This document shows positions 8,959 through 17,630 of a DNA stretch of 64,000 nt, in pieces. Each line of letters begins with the position of its first letter. Position 1 is the first letter of the stretch. The stretch covers positions 699,751-763,750 of the forward strand of contig NZ_LMPF01000001.1 in the NCBI RefSeq assembly GCF_001424345.1, written 5' to 3'. Below the pieces are notes generated by a model that was not told the origin of the DNA, ran no database searches, and worked only from the letters and a program-made list of their open reading frames with translations. The stretch comes from Burkholderia sp. Leaf177 (lineage in GTDB: Bacteria; Pseudomonadota; Gammaproteobacteria; Burkholderiales; Burkholderiaceae). A program made the translations under genes and the position numbers.

Positions 8959-8990
8959 AAAAGGCCATTCGCGTAAGCGGATGGCCTTTT
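8959..8990 (+). terminator. Rho-independent terminator after paralog 1
   Basis: AAAAGGCCATTCGC (8959-8972) pairs with GCGGATGGCCTTTT (8977-8990) around a GTAA loop, with one G-U pair. Confidence 0.9.
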
Positions 8991-9156
8991 GATTTATCAG
9001 CAAGCTTTAGCGGTTTGCGGCATGTAACAAAGAGTAAGCTTTCCGCAGACAATATGCGCCGCCGTCGAACTTATTACAAAGTTGAAATACTGGATCGGCC
9101 TCTATCCGTTATATTCGCTTCCACCTGAACAATGACGGCCCGAGGCACGCCCTTAC

Positions 9157-9564
9157 ATGAACACGATCTGCAGTATCCGTAGTCTTGCCGGCATCGCTGG
9201 CATATGCCTCGTCACCTTGTCGGGCGCGGCCCATGCAGGCGGCGTGCACCTGGGCATCAACATTGGAATCCCCGCGCCTGTTTATGTGGCGCCACAGCCA
9301 TATTACGCACCTCCACCTCCGCCTGTCATCTATCAGCCGGCGCCGGTGTATGCGCCTCCTCCGGTTGTGATCGGCTGGTATGGAAACCGGTATTACGATG
9401 GCCGGCGCTACTGGGCCCGTGACGACTGGTATCGTCATAACGGCGGCGGTCGCGGCTACTATGGCGGTCCGCCGCGCGGTCATGGCGGCGGCAACGGTCA
9501 TGGCGGTGGCAATGGCAATGGTAATGGTCACGGCGGCGGACACGGAAACGATCACCGCAGATAA
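9157..9564 (+). CDS. Secreted Pro/Tyr-rich protein with Gly/His tail (paralog 2)
   Basis: A 135-residue protein with a signal peptide (SLAGIAGICLVTLSGAAHA-G), then the same core as the gene at 8593: HLGINIGIPAPVYVAPQP, a PPPPPVIY region and RYYDGRRYWARDDWYRHNGG. It differs by a C-terminal extension of about 35 residues made almost wholly of Gly, Asn and His (GGGNGHGGGNGNGNGHGGG), which could bind metal ions or be simply disordered. No catalytic motif is visible. A strong terminator follows, shared with fabI on the other strand. Confidence 0.82.
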   Translation: MNTICSIRSLAGIAGICLVTLSGAAHAGGVHLGINIGIPAPVYVAPQPYYAPPPPPVIYQPAPVYAPPPVVIGWYGNRYYDGRRYWARDDWYRHNGGGRGYYGGPPRGHGGGNGHGGGNGNGNGHGGGHGNDHRR

Positions 9565-9586
9565 CCACGCGCAAGCTGTACAAGTA

Positions 9587-9620
9587 AAAAGCCCGTTCCG
9601 GTATTCCGGGACGGGCTTTT
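9587..9620. terminator. Bidirectional terminator between paralog 2 and fabI
   Basis: AAAAGCCCGTTCCGG (9587-9601) pairs with CCGGGACGGGCTTTT (9606-9620) around TATT, with one wobble. It has A's on the left and T's on the right, so it serves the converging fabI as well. Confidence 0.9.
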
Positions 9621-9654
9621 GTTTTGCCGTGAGGCAATGCGTTCGCTGAGGACG

Positions 9655-10452
9655 TTACTCTGCAGCGCTTTGGGGCGTCATTCCGCCAACGACGGCATTA
9701 AAGCCGCTATCGACGTGAATTATCTCGGCGCTCACGCCGGCGGCCAGGTCCGACAACAGGAACGCCGCAACATTGCCCACCTGATCGATGGTCACATTGC
9801 GCCGCAACGGCGCGTTGTTTTCGACGAACTCCAGGATCTTGCCAAAGCTCTTGATGCCGCTTGCGGCCAATGTCTTGATCGGGCCGGCCGAGATGCCGTT
9901 CACGCGCACGCCTTTGTCACCCAGCGCTTCAGCCAGATACCGCACGCTGGCTTCAAGCGATGCTTTCGCCAAACCCATTGTGTTGTAGTTGGGAATCGCG
10001 CGCTCGGCGCCGAGGTAGCTGAGCGTGAGCAAGGCGGCATCGGGGGAGAGCATTGGCTGAGCAGCTTTCGCAAGCGCCGGGAAGCTGTACGCGGAAATAT
10101 CGTGGGCAATGCGGAAATTCTCGCGCGTCATGCCATCGAGGAAATTGCCTGCAATCGCTTCGCGCGGCGCAAAGCCGATGGAATGCACCAGACCGTCGAG
10201 CGTGTCCCAGCGTTCCTTGAGCGAGGCGAAGAGGGCGTCGATGTCCTCGTCGCTTGCAACGTCGCAAGGAAAGATCAGGTCGCTGCCGAATTCCGTCGCG
10301 AACTCGGTGATGCGATCCTTGAAGCGCTCACCCACATAGGTGAAGGCGAGTTCGGCGCCTTCGCGCTTGCAAGCCGCCGCAATGCCATAGGCGATCGACC
10401 GGTTCGACAGCAAGCCCGTCAGCAGAATCCGTTTTCCAGCGAGAAATCCCAT
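9655..10452 (-). CDS. fabI: Enoyl-[acyl-carrier-protein] reductase (NADH)
   Basis: FabI carries out the last reduction of each fatty-acid elongation cycle. The 265-residue protein is a short-chain dehydrogenase: N-terminal dinucleotide region [19 protein letters not shown], and active-site residues Y146, Y156 and K163 in [20 protein letters not shown], the Y-X6-K spacing of FabI. The frame extends upstream, but the ATG at 10452 is preceded by AAGGAG and starts the conserved protein. FabI is the target of triclosan and isoniazid-type inhibitors. It is divergent from the yejA-like gene. Confidence 0.97.
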   Translation of the reverse strand: MGFLAGKRILLTGLLSNRSIAYGIAAACKREGAELAFTYVGERFKDRITEFATEFGSDLIFPCDVASDEDIDALFASLKERWDTLDGLVHSIGFAPREAIAGNFLDGMTRENFRIAHDISAYSFPALAKAAQPMLSPDAALLTLSYLGAERAIPNYNTMGLAKASLEASVRYLAEALGDKGVRVNGISAGPIKTLAASGIKSFGKILEFVENNAPLRRNVTIDQVGNVAAFLLSDLAAGVSAEIIHVDSGFNAVVGGMTPQSAAE

Positions 10453-10666
10453 GATGCTCCTTAAGAAGTCAGTATTGCACTCGTCCCGAATGACGGCGCG
10501 ATAGCGGCGCGAGAAGCGTGTGCGCCTCGTTACAATGCCCGGGACAATTGTTTTAAGTAGAATTCTCTCACATTGCCGGGCCGGCGCCGCGGCCAAGCGG
10601 GTATGGCAGACAATGCCGGCAAGACGTTTTTCCGATCATCGTTGAATGGTACGCATAAAGGCACTC

Positions 10667-12541
10667 ATGACGACTGGCTCCCGATGGGTCATCGGTCCAC
10701 TGTTCGCAACGCTGGTCATTGCTTTTGGCGCGCTCGTGGTTTCCCGTCCGGCATCGGCTGCTTACGCCATCGCGCAATATGGCGAGCCGAAATATCCGGC
10801 CGGTTTCAAGCACTTCGATTATGTCGATCCCAACGCGCCACGCGGCGGCACGCTGGTCCTCGCCAATCCGAACCGGCTGACCAGTTTCGATAAATTCAAC
10901 CCCTTCACGCTGCGCGGCAATTCGGCGCCCGGTCTCGGCTTCATGTTCGAGAGCCTGACGACGGGAAGCCTCGACGAGGTATCGACGGCCTACGGTCTTC
11001 TCGCCGACGACATCAGCGTCGCGCCCGATGGACTTTCAGCCACGTTTCACATCAATCCGGGCGCGCGGTTTTCGAACGGCGATCCGGTCACGGCCGAGGA
11101 CGTCAAATATTCGTTCGAGACGCTCAAAAGCCCGCAGGCCGCGCCGCAATATTCGGTGTACTTCGGGCAGATAACGCGGGCGGTCGTCGTCGATCCATTG
11201 ACGATTCGCTTCGAATTCAAGGAGCACACGCGCGAGATGCCGTTCATCGCGGGCGGGATTCCGGTGTTTTCGCGCAAGTGGGGCATGAAGCCGGACGGAA
11301 GCCACGTGCCTTTCGATCAACTCGCGTTTCAGAAGCCCATAGGCAGCGGCCCTTATCTCATTGAACACTATGACAACGGCCGCACGATTACCTACAGGCG
11401 CAATCCGGCGTATTGGGGCAATGCGTTGCCCGTGCGCGTTGGCACGTACAACTTCGAGCGCATCAACTACAAGTTGTATTCGGACGGCGTCGCGCGGCTG
11501 GAGGCGTTCAAGGCCGGCGAATACGATGCGCTTGTGGAATATATCGCGCGCAACTGGGTGCGTCGGGATATCGGCAAACGGTTCGACAACGGCGAGCTGA
11601 TCAAACGCGAATTCCGCAATCACAACGGCACCGGCATGCAAGGGTTCTTCATCAACTTGCGTCGTCCCATCTTCAAGGATCTGCGCGTGAGGCAGGCCCT
11701 CGATCTCGCCTTCGATTTCCAGTGGCTCAACCGCCAGTTGTTTTTCAACCAGTACACGCGTATCGACAGTTTTTTTGCCAACACGGATCTCGCGGCGACC
11801 GGCATGCCGAGCGCGGGCGAACTGGCGATCCTGTCGCCGTTGCGCGCGCAACTCGATCCCGCGGTTTTCGGTCCGATATTCGGCCCGATGGTGAAGCAGC
11901 CCGATACCGACGCACCCGGCTCACTGCGCGCAAACCTGATCAAGGCGCGCCAGCTTCTCGCCGACGCCGGCTGGACATATCGCGATGGCGCCTTGCGCAA
12001 CGCGAAGGGCGATCCGTTCGTGTTCGAAATCCTGGACGACTCGGGTGGTGGCGCATCGATGGAACCCGTCGTTGCCACGTTCCAGCGCAATTTGCAGAAG
12101 CTCGGGATCGTGGCGAACTTTCGCCTGGTGGATTTTGCCTTGATCCAAAAGCGGCTCGATGCGTACGACTTCGACATGACCAGCATCCGCATGCCCGACG
12201 TGCAGATTCCCGGCACGGAGCAGGAGACGCGATTCGGCAGCAAATCGGCGGATCAACAGGGCTCGGATAATTACATCGGCTTGAAGTCGCCGGCGGTCGA
12301 TTCGATCGTGCATACGCTGATCGGCGCACAGACCCGGGAGCAGCTTCTCGATGCCACGCACGCGCTCGACCGGGTCCTGATGCACGGCTACTATGTGATC
12401 CCGCATTGGTACACGGCGTCGCACCGGGTCGCGTATCGCAACACGCTCGCGTATCCGGCGACCTTGCCGCTGTACTACACCGCCGAGGACTGGATTACGT
12501 CTACGTGGTGGTTCAAGCCGGCTCAGCCCGCAGCGCAGTAA
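10667..12541 (+). CDS. yejA: Periplasmic peptide-binding protein of a YejABEF-type ABC transporter
   Basis: A family 5 extracellular solute-binding protein, near 624 residues. A signal peptide is clear (WVIGPLFATLVIAFGALVV...ASAAYA). The mature part opens AIAQYGEPKYPAGFKHFDYVDPNAPRGG, which is typical of YejA. SBP_bac_5 motifs follow (SNGDPVTAEDVKYSFETL; PIGSGPYLIE). An earlier in-frame ATG exists at 10646, but the one at 10667 has AAGG 6 bases upstream and begins the signal peptide directly. yejB, yejE and yejF follow in order. In enterobacteria Yej imports peptides and microcin C. Confidence 0.92.
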   Translation: MTTGSRWVIGPLFATLVIAFGALVVSRPASAAYAIAQYGEPKYPAGFKHFDYVDPNAPRGGTLVLANPNRLTSFDKFNPFTLRGNSAPGLGFMFESLTTGSLDEVSTAYGLLADDISVAPDGLSATFHINPGARFSNGDPVTAEDVKYSFETLKSPQAAPQYSVYFGQITRAVVVDPLTIRFEFKEHTREMPFIAGGIPVFSRKWGMKPDGSHVPFDQLAFQKPIGSGPYLIEHYDNGRTITYRRNPAYWGNALPVRVGTYNFERINYKLYSDGVARLEAFKAGEYDALVEYIARNWVRRDIGKRFDNGELIKREFRNHNGTGMQGFFINLRRPIFKDLRVRQALDLAFDFQWLNRQLFFNQYTRIDSFFANTDLAATGMPSAGELAILSPLRAQLDPAVFGPIFGPMVKQPDTDAPGSLRANLIKARQLLADAGWTYRDGALRNAKGDPFVFEILDDSGGGASMEPVVATFQRNLQKLGIVANFRLVDFALIQKRLDAYDFDMTSIRMPDVQIPGTEQETRFGSKSADQQGSDNYIGLKSPAVDSIVHTLIGAQTREQLLDATHALDRVLMHGYYVIPHWYTASHRVAYRNTLAYPATLPLYYTAEDWITSTWWFKPAQPAAQ

Positions 12542-12569
12542 ATTAAAGCATTCAACCGGACCGCCGCCC

Positions 12570-13604
12570 ATGTGGAGCTACATCCTCAAACGCATCTTGC
12601 TGATGATCCCGACGTTGCTCGGCGTGCTCACGCTCACGTTCGCCGTGATCCAGTTCGTGCCGGGCGGTCCGGTGGAGCAAGCCGTGCACGAGTTGCGGCG
12701 CGGCGAGCAAACCACGAGCTTCGGCATGCGCCAGCATACGGGCGTGGATGCACAACAAGTCGCGCAACTCCGCGCGCTCTACGGCTTCGATAAACCTCCG
12801 CTACAGCGCTATTTCCTGATGCTCGGCCGCTTCGCGCGCTTCGATCTCGGCGACAGTTATTTCCGCCATCAAAGCGTGTGGTCGCTGATCGTGTCGAAGC
12901 TGCCGGTGTCGATCAGCATCGGCTTATGGACGTTTTTTCTTACGTATCTGATCTCGGTGCCGCTCGGCATTGCAAAGGCGGTGCGCAACGGTTCCACATT
13001 CGACGTCACCACAAGTTTGCTCGTGTTGATCGGCTTCGCGATTCCCGGTTTCGTGCTCGGCGTGTTGCTGCTCGTACTCTTCGGCGGCGGCTCTTTCTGG
13101 CAACTGTTCCCGCTGCGCAATCTCACTTCCGACAACTGGGCGACGCTCAGCCTCGGTGGGAAAATCGCGGACTATTTGTGGCACATCACATTGCCGATCA
13201 TTGCGTCGGTGGTCGGCAGTTTTGCCGTGATCACCATGCTGACAAAGAACGCGTTCCTCGATGAAATCCGCAAGCAATATGTGCTGACGGCGCGGGCGAA
13301 AGGGTTATCGGAGCGAACGGTGCTTTGGAAGCACGTGTTTCGCAACGCATTGCTGCCGTTGATCGTCGGGTTTCCGGGCGCGTTTATCGGCGCATTTTTC
13401 ACGGGCAGCTTGTTGATCGAGACACTTTTTTCCCTCGATGGCCTTGGTCTCCTCTCCTATGAATCGGTCGTGCGGCGCGACTATCCGGTCGTGCTCGGCA
13501 CCTTGTATTTGTTCACGCTGATCGGGCTTGCAACCAAGCTGATTTCCGACCTTTGTTATGTGTGGGTCGACCCGCGCATTCAATTCGAACAACTGGAGCG
13601 TTGA
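12570..13604 (+). CDS. yejB: ABC transporter permease, YejB type
   Basis: A 344-residue inner-membrane permease of the DppB/OppB class. It begins MWSYILKRILLMIPTLLGVLTL, the standard first membrane helix, and has about six helices. The cytoplasmic EAA loop that docks the ATPase reads EIRKQYVLTARAKGLSERTV. It starts 28 bases after the binding-protein gene and ends 1 base before the proposed start of the second permease. Confidence 0.94.
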   Translation: MWSYILKRILLMIPTLLGVLTLTFAVIQFVPGGPVEQAVHELRRGEQTTSFGMRQHTGVDAQQVAQLRALYGFDKPPLQRYFLMLGRFARFDLGDSYFRHQSVWSLIVSKLPVSISIGLWTFFLTYLISVPLGIAKAVRNGSTFDVTTSLLVLIGFAIPGFVLGVLLLVLFGGGSFWQLFPLRNLTSDNWATLSLGGKIADYLWHITLPIIASVVGSFAVITMLTKNAFLDEIRKQYVLTARAKGLSERTVLWKHVFRNALLPLIVGFPGAFIGAFFTGSLLIETLFSLDGLGLLSYESVVRRDYPVVLGTLYLFTLIGLATKLISDLCYVWVDPRIQFEQLER

Positions 13605-13605
13605 G

Positions 13606-14712
13606 TTGAACCAGTCCATGCTCCGCACGCCCCGCGACAGCGACGCGCAACCATTGAGCGCGCCTGTATCGATCACGCCAGGCCGACGGGTCTGGCAGCG
13701 TTTCAAGCGCAACCGGCTCGGCTACTGGAGCCTCGTGATCTTCGTGATTGCGTTCGCGATCAGTCTCGCCGGGCCGTTGTGGTCCAACGATAAACCACTG
13801 GTTGTCCGCTATCAGGGCCATCTCTACTTTCCGCTGGTGAAGACGTATTCGGAAACCACCTTCGGCGGTGATTTCCCTACGCCTGCCGATTATCTGGATC
13901 CGTACATTCGCGACCGTTTCAGCGAAGGCGGCAACTTCGCCGTCTATCCGCCGAATCACTATTACTACGACACGCTCAACTACTTTTCGAAAGGCTCGAA
14001 CCCGGCGCCGCCATCGCGTGAAAACTGGCTCGGCACCGACGACCGTGGCCGCGACGTCTTTGCGCGGCTGCTATACGGCTTTCGGGTATCGGTGATCTTC
14101 GCGCTGGTGTTGACGGCAATAGGCACTGTGCTCGGCATGCTCGCAGGCGCGGTGCAGGGTTATTTCGGCGGGCGCACCGACCTGACCGGCCAGCGGCTGA
14201 TCGAGATCTGGAGCGCGTTGCCCGAGTTGTATCTGCTGATCATCTTCGCATCGATTTTCGAGCCGAGTTTGTTGCTGCTCGTGGTGCTGTTGTCGCTCTT
14301 CGGATGGATCGGATTGTCGGATTACGTGCGCGCCGAGTTCCTGCGCAACCGCACGCAAGACTACGTGCGCGCGGCGCGGGCAATGGGTTTGTCGAACGCA
14401 CAGATCATCTGGCGGCATATCCTGCCGAACAGCCTCACGCCCGTCATCACCTTCCTGCCGTTTCGCATGAGCGGTGCGATTCTCGCGCTCACGAGCCTCG
14501 ATTTTCTCGGTCTCGGCGTGCCTTCGCCAACACCGTCGCTCGGCGAATTGCTCGCGCAAGGCAAGGCGAATCTCGACGCGTGGTGGATATCGTTGTCGAC
14601 GTTCGGCGTGCTGGTCGCGACCTTGCTGCTGCTTACGTTCATGGGCGACGCGCTGCGCAACGCGCTTGACACGCGCATCTCTGATGCCATCAAAGCCGGA
14701 GGCGGGAAATGA
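13606..14712 (+). CDS. yejE: ABC transporter permease, YejE type
   Basis: The second permease of the transporter, DppC/OppC class, with an N-terminal helix after VWQRFKRNRLGYWSL and a long periplasmic insert (about residues 40-130) with YPPNHYYYDTLNYFSKG, typical of YejE. The EAA loop is EFLRNRTQDYVRAARAMGLS. I chose the TTG at 13606 because GGAG lies 7 bases upstream; the ATG at 13618 has no ribosome site and an upstream frame overlaps yejB. The stop overlaps the start of yejF by 4 bases, so translation is coupled. Confidence 0.9.
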   Translation: MNQSMLRTPRDSDAQPLSAPVSITPGRRVWQRFKRNRLGYWSLVIFVIAFAISLAGPLWSNDKPLVVRYQGHLYFPLVKTYSETTFGGDFPTPADYLDPYIRDRFSEGGNFAVYPPNHYYYDTLNYFSKGSNPAPPSRENWLGTDDRGRDVFARLLYGFRVSVIFALVLTAIGTVLGMLAGAVQGYFGGRTDLTGQRLIEIWSALPELYLLIIFASIFEPSLLLLVVLLSLFGWIGLSDYVRAEFLRNRTQDYVRAARAMGLSNAQIIWRHILPNSLTPVITFLPFRMSGAILALTSLDFLGLGVPSPTPSLGELLAQGKANLDAWWISLSTFGVLVATLLLLTFMGDALRNALDTRISDAIKAGGGK

Positions 14713-16307
14713 GCGCGCCGTTGCTGGAAATCGCTGATTTGCGGGTGCGTTTTGGCGACACCATGGCCGTCGATGGCGTCAGCCTCAGGATCGAACCCGG
14801 CGAGCGCGTGGCGCTGGTCGGCGAGTCGGGATCGGGCAAGAGCGTGACGGCGCTGTCCATCCTGCGGCTTTTGCGCGATGCCGAGCTGACCGGCTCGATC
14901 CGGTTCGACGGCCAGGAACTGCTCGTGAAAAGCGAAGCGGAAATGCGCAAGCTTCGCGGCTCCGACATCGCGATGATCTTCCAGGAGCCGATGACCGCGC
15001 TGAACCCGCTTTTCACCATAGGCGACCAGATCATCGAAACCATCGTGCTGCACGATGGTGTGTCGGCACGCGATGCCCGCCGCCGCGCGATCGACCTGCT
15101 TGCGCGCACGGGCATTACGGAGCCGGAAAAGCGCATCGACCGGTACGCGCATCAACTTTCCGGCGGGCAACGTCAGCGCGCGATGATCGCAATGGCGCTC
15201 GCATGCCGTCCGCGCCTTCTTCTCGCCGATGAACCCACGACCGCCCTCGACGTCACGATCCGCGCGCAGATCGTGGAATTGCTGCTCGAACTTCAGCGCG
15301 ATGAGGCCGCGTCACGCGGCATGGCCGTCCTGCTGATCACGCACGACCTCAACCTGGTGCGCAAGTTCGCGCAGCGCGTGGCCGTGATGGAGCAGGGCGT
15401 GCTGGTGGAAAGCGGCACGGTGGAATCGATCTTCGCGTCGCCGCAGCATCCGTACACGATTCGCCTGCTAGAAAGCAAACCGGAACGTACGGTCCTGCCG
15501 GTCTTGCCGCTCTCGCCGGTTTTGCTCGACGCGAAAGATGTATCGGTGGAATTCGCCACGAAGATCGCCGGCGTCGGCGGCTGGTTCCGGCGTGGCGCGT
15601 TCAAAGCAGTCGACGACGTGTCGGTCACGGTGCGGCAGGGCGAGACGCTCGGTATTGTCGGAGAATCGGGATCGGGCAAATCCACCTTGGCGATGGCCTT
15701 GCTCGGTTTGCAGCGCACATCGCACGGTTCGGTGGAATTCCAGGGACGCGCGCTCGCTGATTACCGCGGCCGCGAGCAGACCGTGCTGCGCTCGAACATG
15801 CAAGTGGTGTTTCAGGACCCGTACAGTTCGCTCTCGCCACGCCAGACCATCGAGCGGATCGTGGGGGAAGGTTTGGCGCTGCATCGCCCGGAACTTGGCG
15901 CCGCCGCGCGTCACGCGAAGATCATCGCGGTCCTGCGCGAGGTCGGGATGGACCGGACCTGCCTGAATCGCTACCCGCACGAGTTCTCCGGCGGCCAGCG
16001 GCAGCGCATCGCAATCGCCCGTGCGCTGGTGCTTGAACCGCGAATCCTGATCCTCGATGAACCGACCAGCGCACTCGATGTCTCAATTCAACATCAAGTT
16101 TTGCGTCTGCTTGCCGATATACAACGGAAGTACAACATGGGCTATGTTTTCATCAGCCATGACCTCGAAGTCATTGGCGCGATGGCGCACCGGGTCGTGG
16201 TCATGCAGAACGGAACTATCGTCGAGATGGGTGATGTGGAGAATATTTTTGCCACGCCGTCCCACGAATACACAAGAAAGTTACTGAAAGCAGCGATCGC
16301 GGCCTAA
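14709..16307 (+). CDS. yejF: ABC transporter ATPase with two nucleotide-binding domains, YejF type
   Basis: A 532-residue fused ATPase that powers the transporter. Each half has a full set of motifs. Domain 1 has Walker A GESGSGKS, signature LSGGQRQR and Walker B LLLADEPTTALD. Domain 2 has a second GESGSGKSTLA, FSGGQRQR and LILDEPTSALD. The oligopeptide C-terminal element (PQHPYTIRLLESKPE) follows domain 1. The start overlaps yejE by ATGA. No terminator is clear before the next gene, which has its own promoter. Confidence 0.95.
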   Translation: MSAPLLEIADLRVRFGDTMAVDGVSLRIEPGERVALVGESGSGKSVTALSILRLLRDAELTGSIRFDGQELLVKSEAEMRKLRGSDIAMIFQEPMTALNPLFTIGDQIIETIVLHDGVSARDARRRAIDLLARTGITEPEKRIDRYAHQLSGGQRQRAMIAMALACRPRLLLADEPTTALDVTIRAQIVELLLELQRDEAASRGMAVLLITHDLNLVRKFAQRVAVMEQGVLVESGTVESIFASPQHPYTIRLLESKPERTVLPVLPLSPVLLDAKDVSVEFATKIAGVGGWFRRGAFKAVDDVSVTVRQGETLGIVGESGSGKSTLAMALLGLQRTSHGSVEFQGRALADYRGREQTVLRSNMQVVFQDPYSSLSPRQTIERIVGEGLALHRPELGAAARHAKIIAVLREVGMDRTCLNRYPHEFSGGQRQRIAIARALVLEPRILILDEPTSALDVSIQHQVLRLLADIQRKYNMGYVFISHDLEVIGAMAHRVVVMQNGTIVEMGDVENIFATPSHEYTRKLLKAAIAA

Positions 16308-16353
16308 TTTTCACCAATTAGGTGCGCATCTCAATTGTATTTATCTATGCCTT

Positions 16354-16382
16354 TTGACATGTAAATAATATCTGGCTAGTAT
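16354..16382 (+). promoter_or_regulatory. Sigma-70 promoter for the NlpC/P60 gene
   Basis: A perfect TTGACA (16354-16359), a 17-base spacer, then TAGTAT (16377-16382). Transcription would begin near 16389, about 57 bases before the ATG at 16446. Confidence 0.82.
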
Positions 16383-16445
16383 CGAGCAAACTTTTTCCGC
16401 ATCACTCTGATTTTTCAGACTTTTTCACCCCAAACTTACCGACCG

Positions 16446-17156
16446 ATGCAGCCATTGACCTTGACTCACACATGCGCGCGCGCAGCAGCCAGCATGTTGA
16501 TCGGCCTGATGATGACAGCAGCTAGCGGTGCGTTCGCCGACGAAGTCAACATTTCGAGCCAAAATGCCAGCAACAGCATTTTTTCGTCGCCGAAAGCAGC
16601 TAATGACATCTATCCCGTTGCCGGTTCCGGCAATGTGACAAGCACCTCTTCCATCACCCCAGCCGCCGCTTCAAGCGGCAGCACGCGTTCATTCCTTTCC
16701 GGCATGGCGAGCAAGGCGGGCGACGTCGTCGTCGGCGCGCTCAACATGATTGGCGTGCGCTATCGCTGGGGCGGCAATACGCCCGATTCCGGCCTGGATT
16801 GCAGCGGCTTCGTGCGTTACGTGTTTCAGGACACGTTAGGCATGACGCTGCCGCGCCGCGCCGAAGAAATGAGCCGTGTTGGCGAGAAGGTTCGTGTGAG
16901 CGAACTGAAACCAGGCGATCTCGTGTTCTTCAACACCATGCGCCGCTCGTTTTCCCACGTTGGCATCTACATTGGTGACAACAAGTTCGTGCATTCGCCG
17001 TCCACCGGCAGCACGATCCGTGTCGACGACATGGACAACAGCTACTGGGAAAAGCGTTACACGGGCGCTCGTAGAATTGAGGCAACGTTCCCAATCGATG
17101 GCGTGGATCTGCGTCAGCGAGTCAATGCCACCATTGGCGGCAACGCGGACAATTAA
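16446..17156 (+). CDS. NlpC/P60 (C40) peptidoglycan endopeptidase
   Basis: A 236-residue exported cysteine peptidase likely to cut peptide stems of peptidoglycan. The signal peptide spans about residues 1-31 (ending GAFADE), followed by a Ser/Ala-rich linker. The NlpC/P60 domain covers about 92-215, with catalytic C119 in LDCSGFVRYV, H171 in SHVGIYIGD and a third polar residue H183 in FVHSP. It lacks visible SH3 or LysM targeting domains. It has its own promoter and terminator, so it is expressed apart from the yej operon. Confidence 0.93.
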   Translation: MQPLTLTHTCARAAASMLIGLMMTAASGAFADEVNISSQNASNSIFSSPKAANDIYPVAGSGNVTSTSSITPAAASSGSTRSFLSGMASKAGDVVVGALNMIGVRYRWGGNTPDSGLDCSGFVRYVFQDTLGMTLPRRAEEMSRVGEKVRVSELKPGDLVFFNTMRRSFSHVGIYIGDNKFVHSPSTGSTIRVDDMDNSYWEKRYTGARRIEATFPIDGVDLRQRVNATIGGNADN

Positions 17157-17203
17157 GCCGCTCGGAATAATCTGACCGGCTGACTCTGCGCCAGCCGGCA
17201 GCC

Positions 17204-17236
17204 AAGCCCGCCCTCTAGAAGAAGGCGGGCTTTCCC
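17204..17236 (+). terminator. Terminator after the NlpC/P60 gene
   Basis: AAGCCCGCC (17204-17212) pairs with GGCGGGCTT (17224-17232) over an 11-base loop. A short T run follows. Confidence 0.75.
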
Positions 17237-17630
17237 CGTTTGTTCGTTCATGTCATCTGCGACTTCATAGTCAAGCACAAAACTTGACACGCTGATCGCT
17301 GCCTCCAGGCAACCTTGCCACGTACAATCGCCAGCTTTCTACCGCTGCTGTGACGCCCCGTCGCAGTCAATTACGCGAATGCTGTCAAAGCGTTTCGAAG
17401 TGAATAAAAGCGCACGTTGAAATTCGAAACAGGCTGCTGCAAATCTTCGCACCCTGACCAGTCAAAGTGCGTTTAGGATCGGAAGCGCTTTTAAACCCCG
17501 TCATTCTTCGATCGAAACGAACAAAACAGCTGCTTCTAAAAGTTAATAGTTTCGGAATCCGAAATGGATTTCCGGACATTCAAATGAATGTGACCCGGGG
17601 GCGTCAGGCTGCTTGGGTGAGGAGAGTGAT
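17237..17630. promoter_or_regulatory. Leader of the Mo-hydroxylase operon with two palindromes
   Basis: This stretch of nearly 400 bases holds no gene. Close to the operon start are TTTCGGA-A-TCCGAAA (17550-17564, 7-base perfect arms) and CATTCA-AA-TGAATG (17577-17590, 6-base perfect arms). They lie 67-81 and 41-54 bases before the ATG at 17631 and could be operator sites. No good sigma-70 pair was found. Their function is inference. Confidence 0.4.

Noticed and set aside
10530..10558. TTACAA-N17-TTAAGT as the yejA promoter
   Set aside because: The spacing is right but the -10 matches the consensus poorly.
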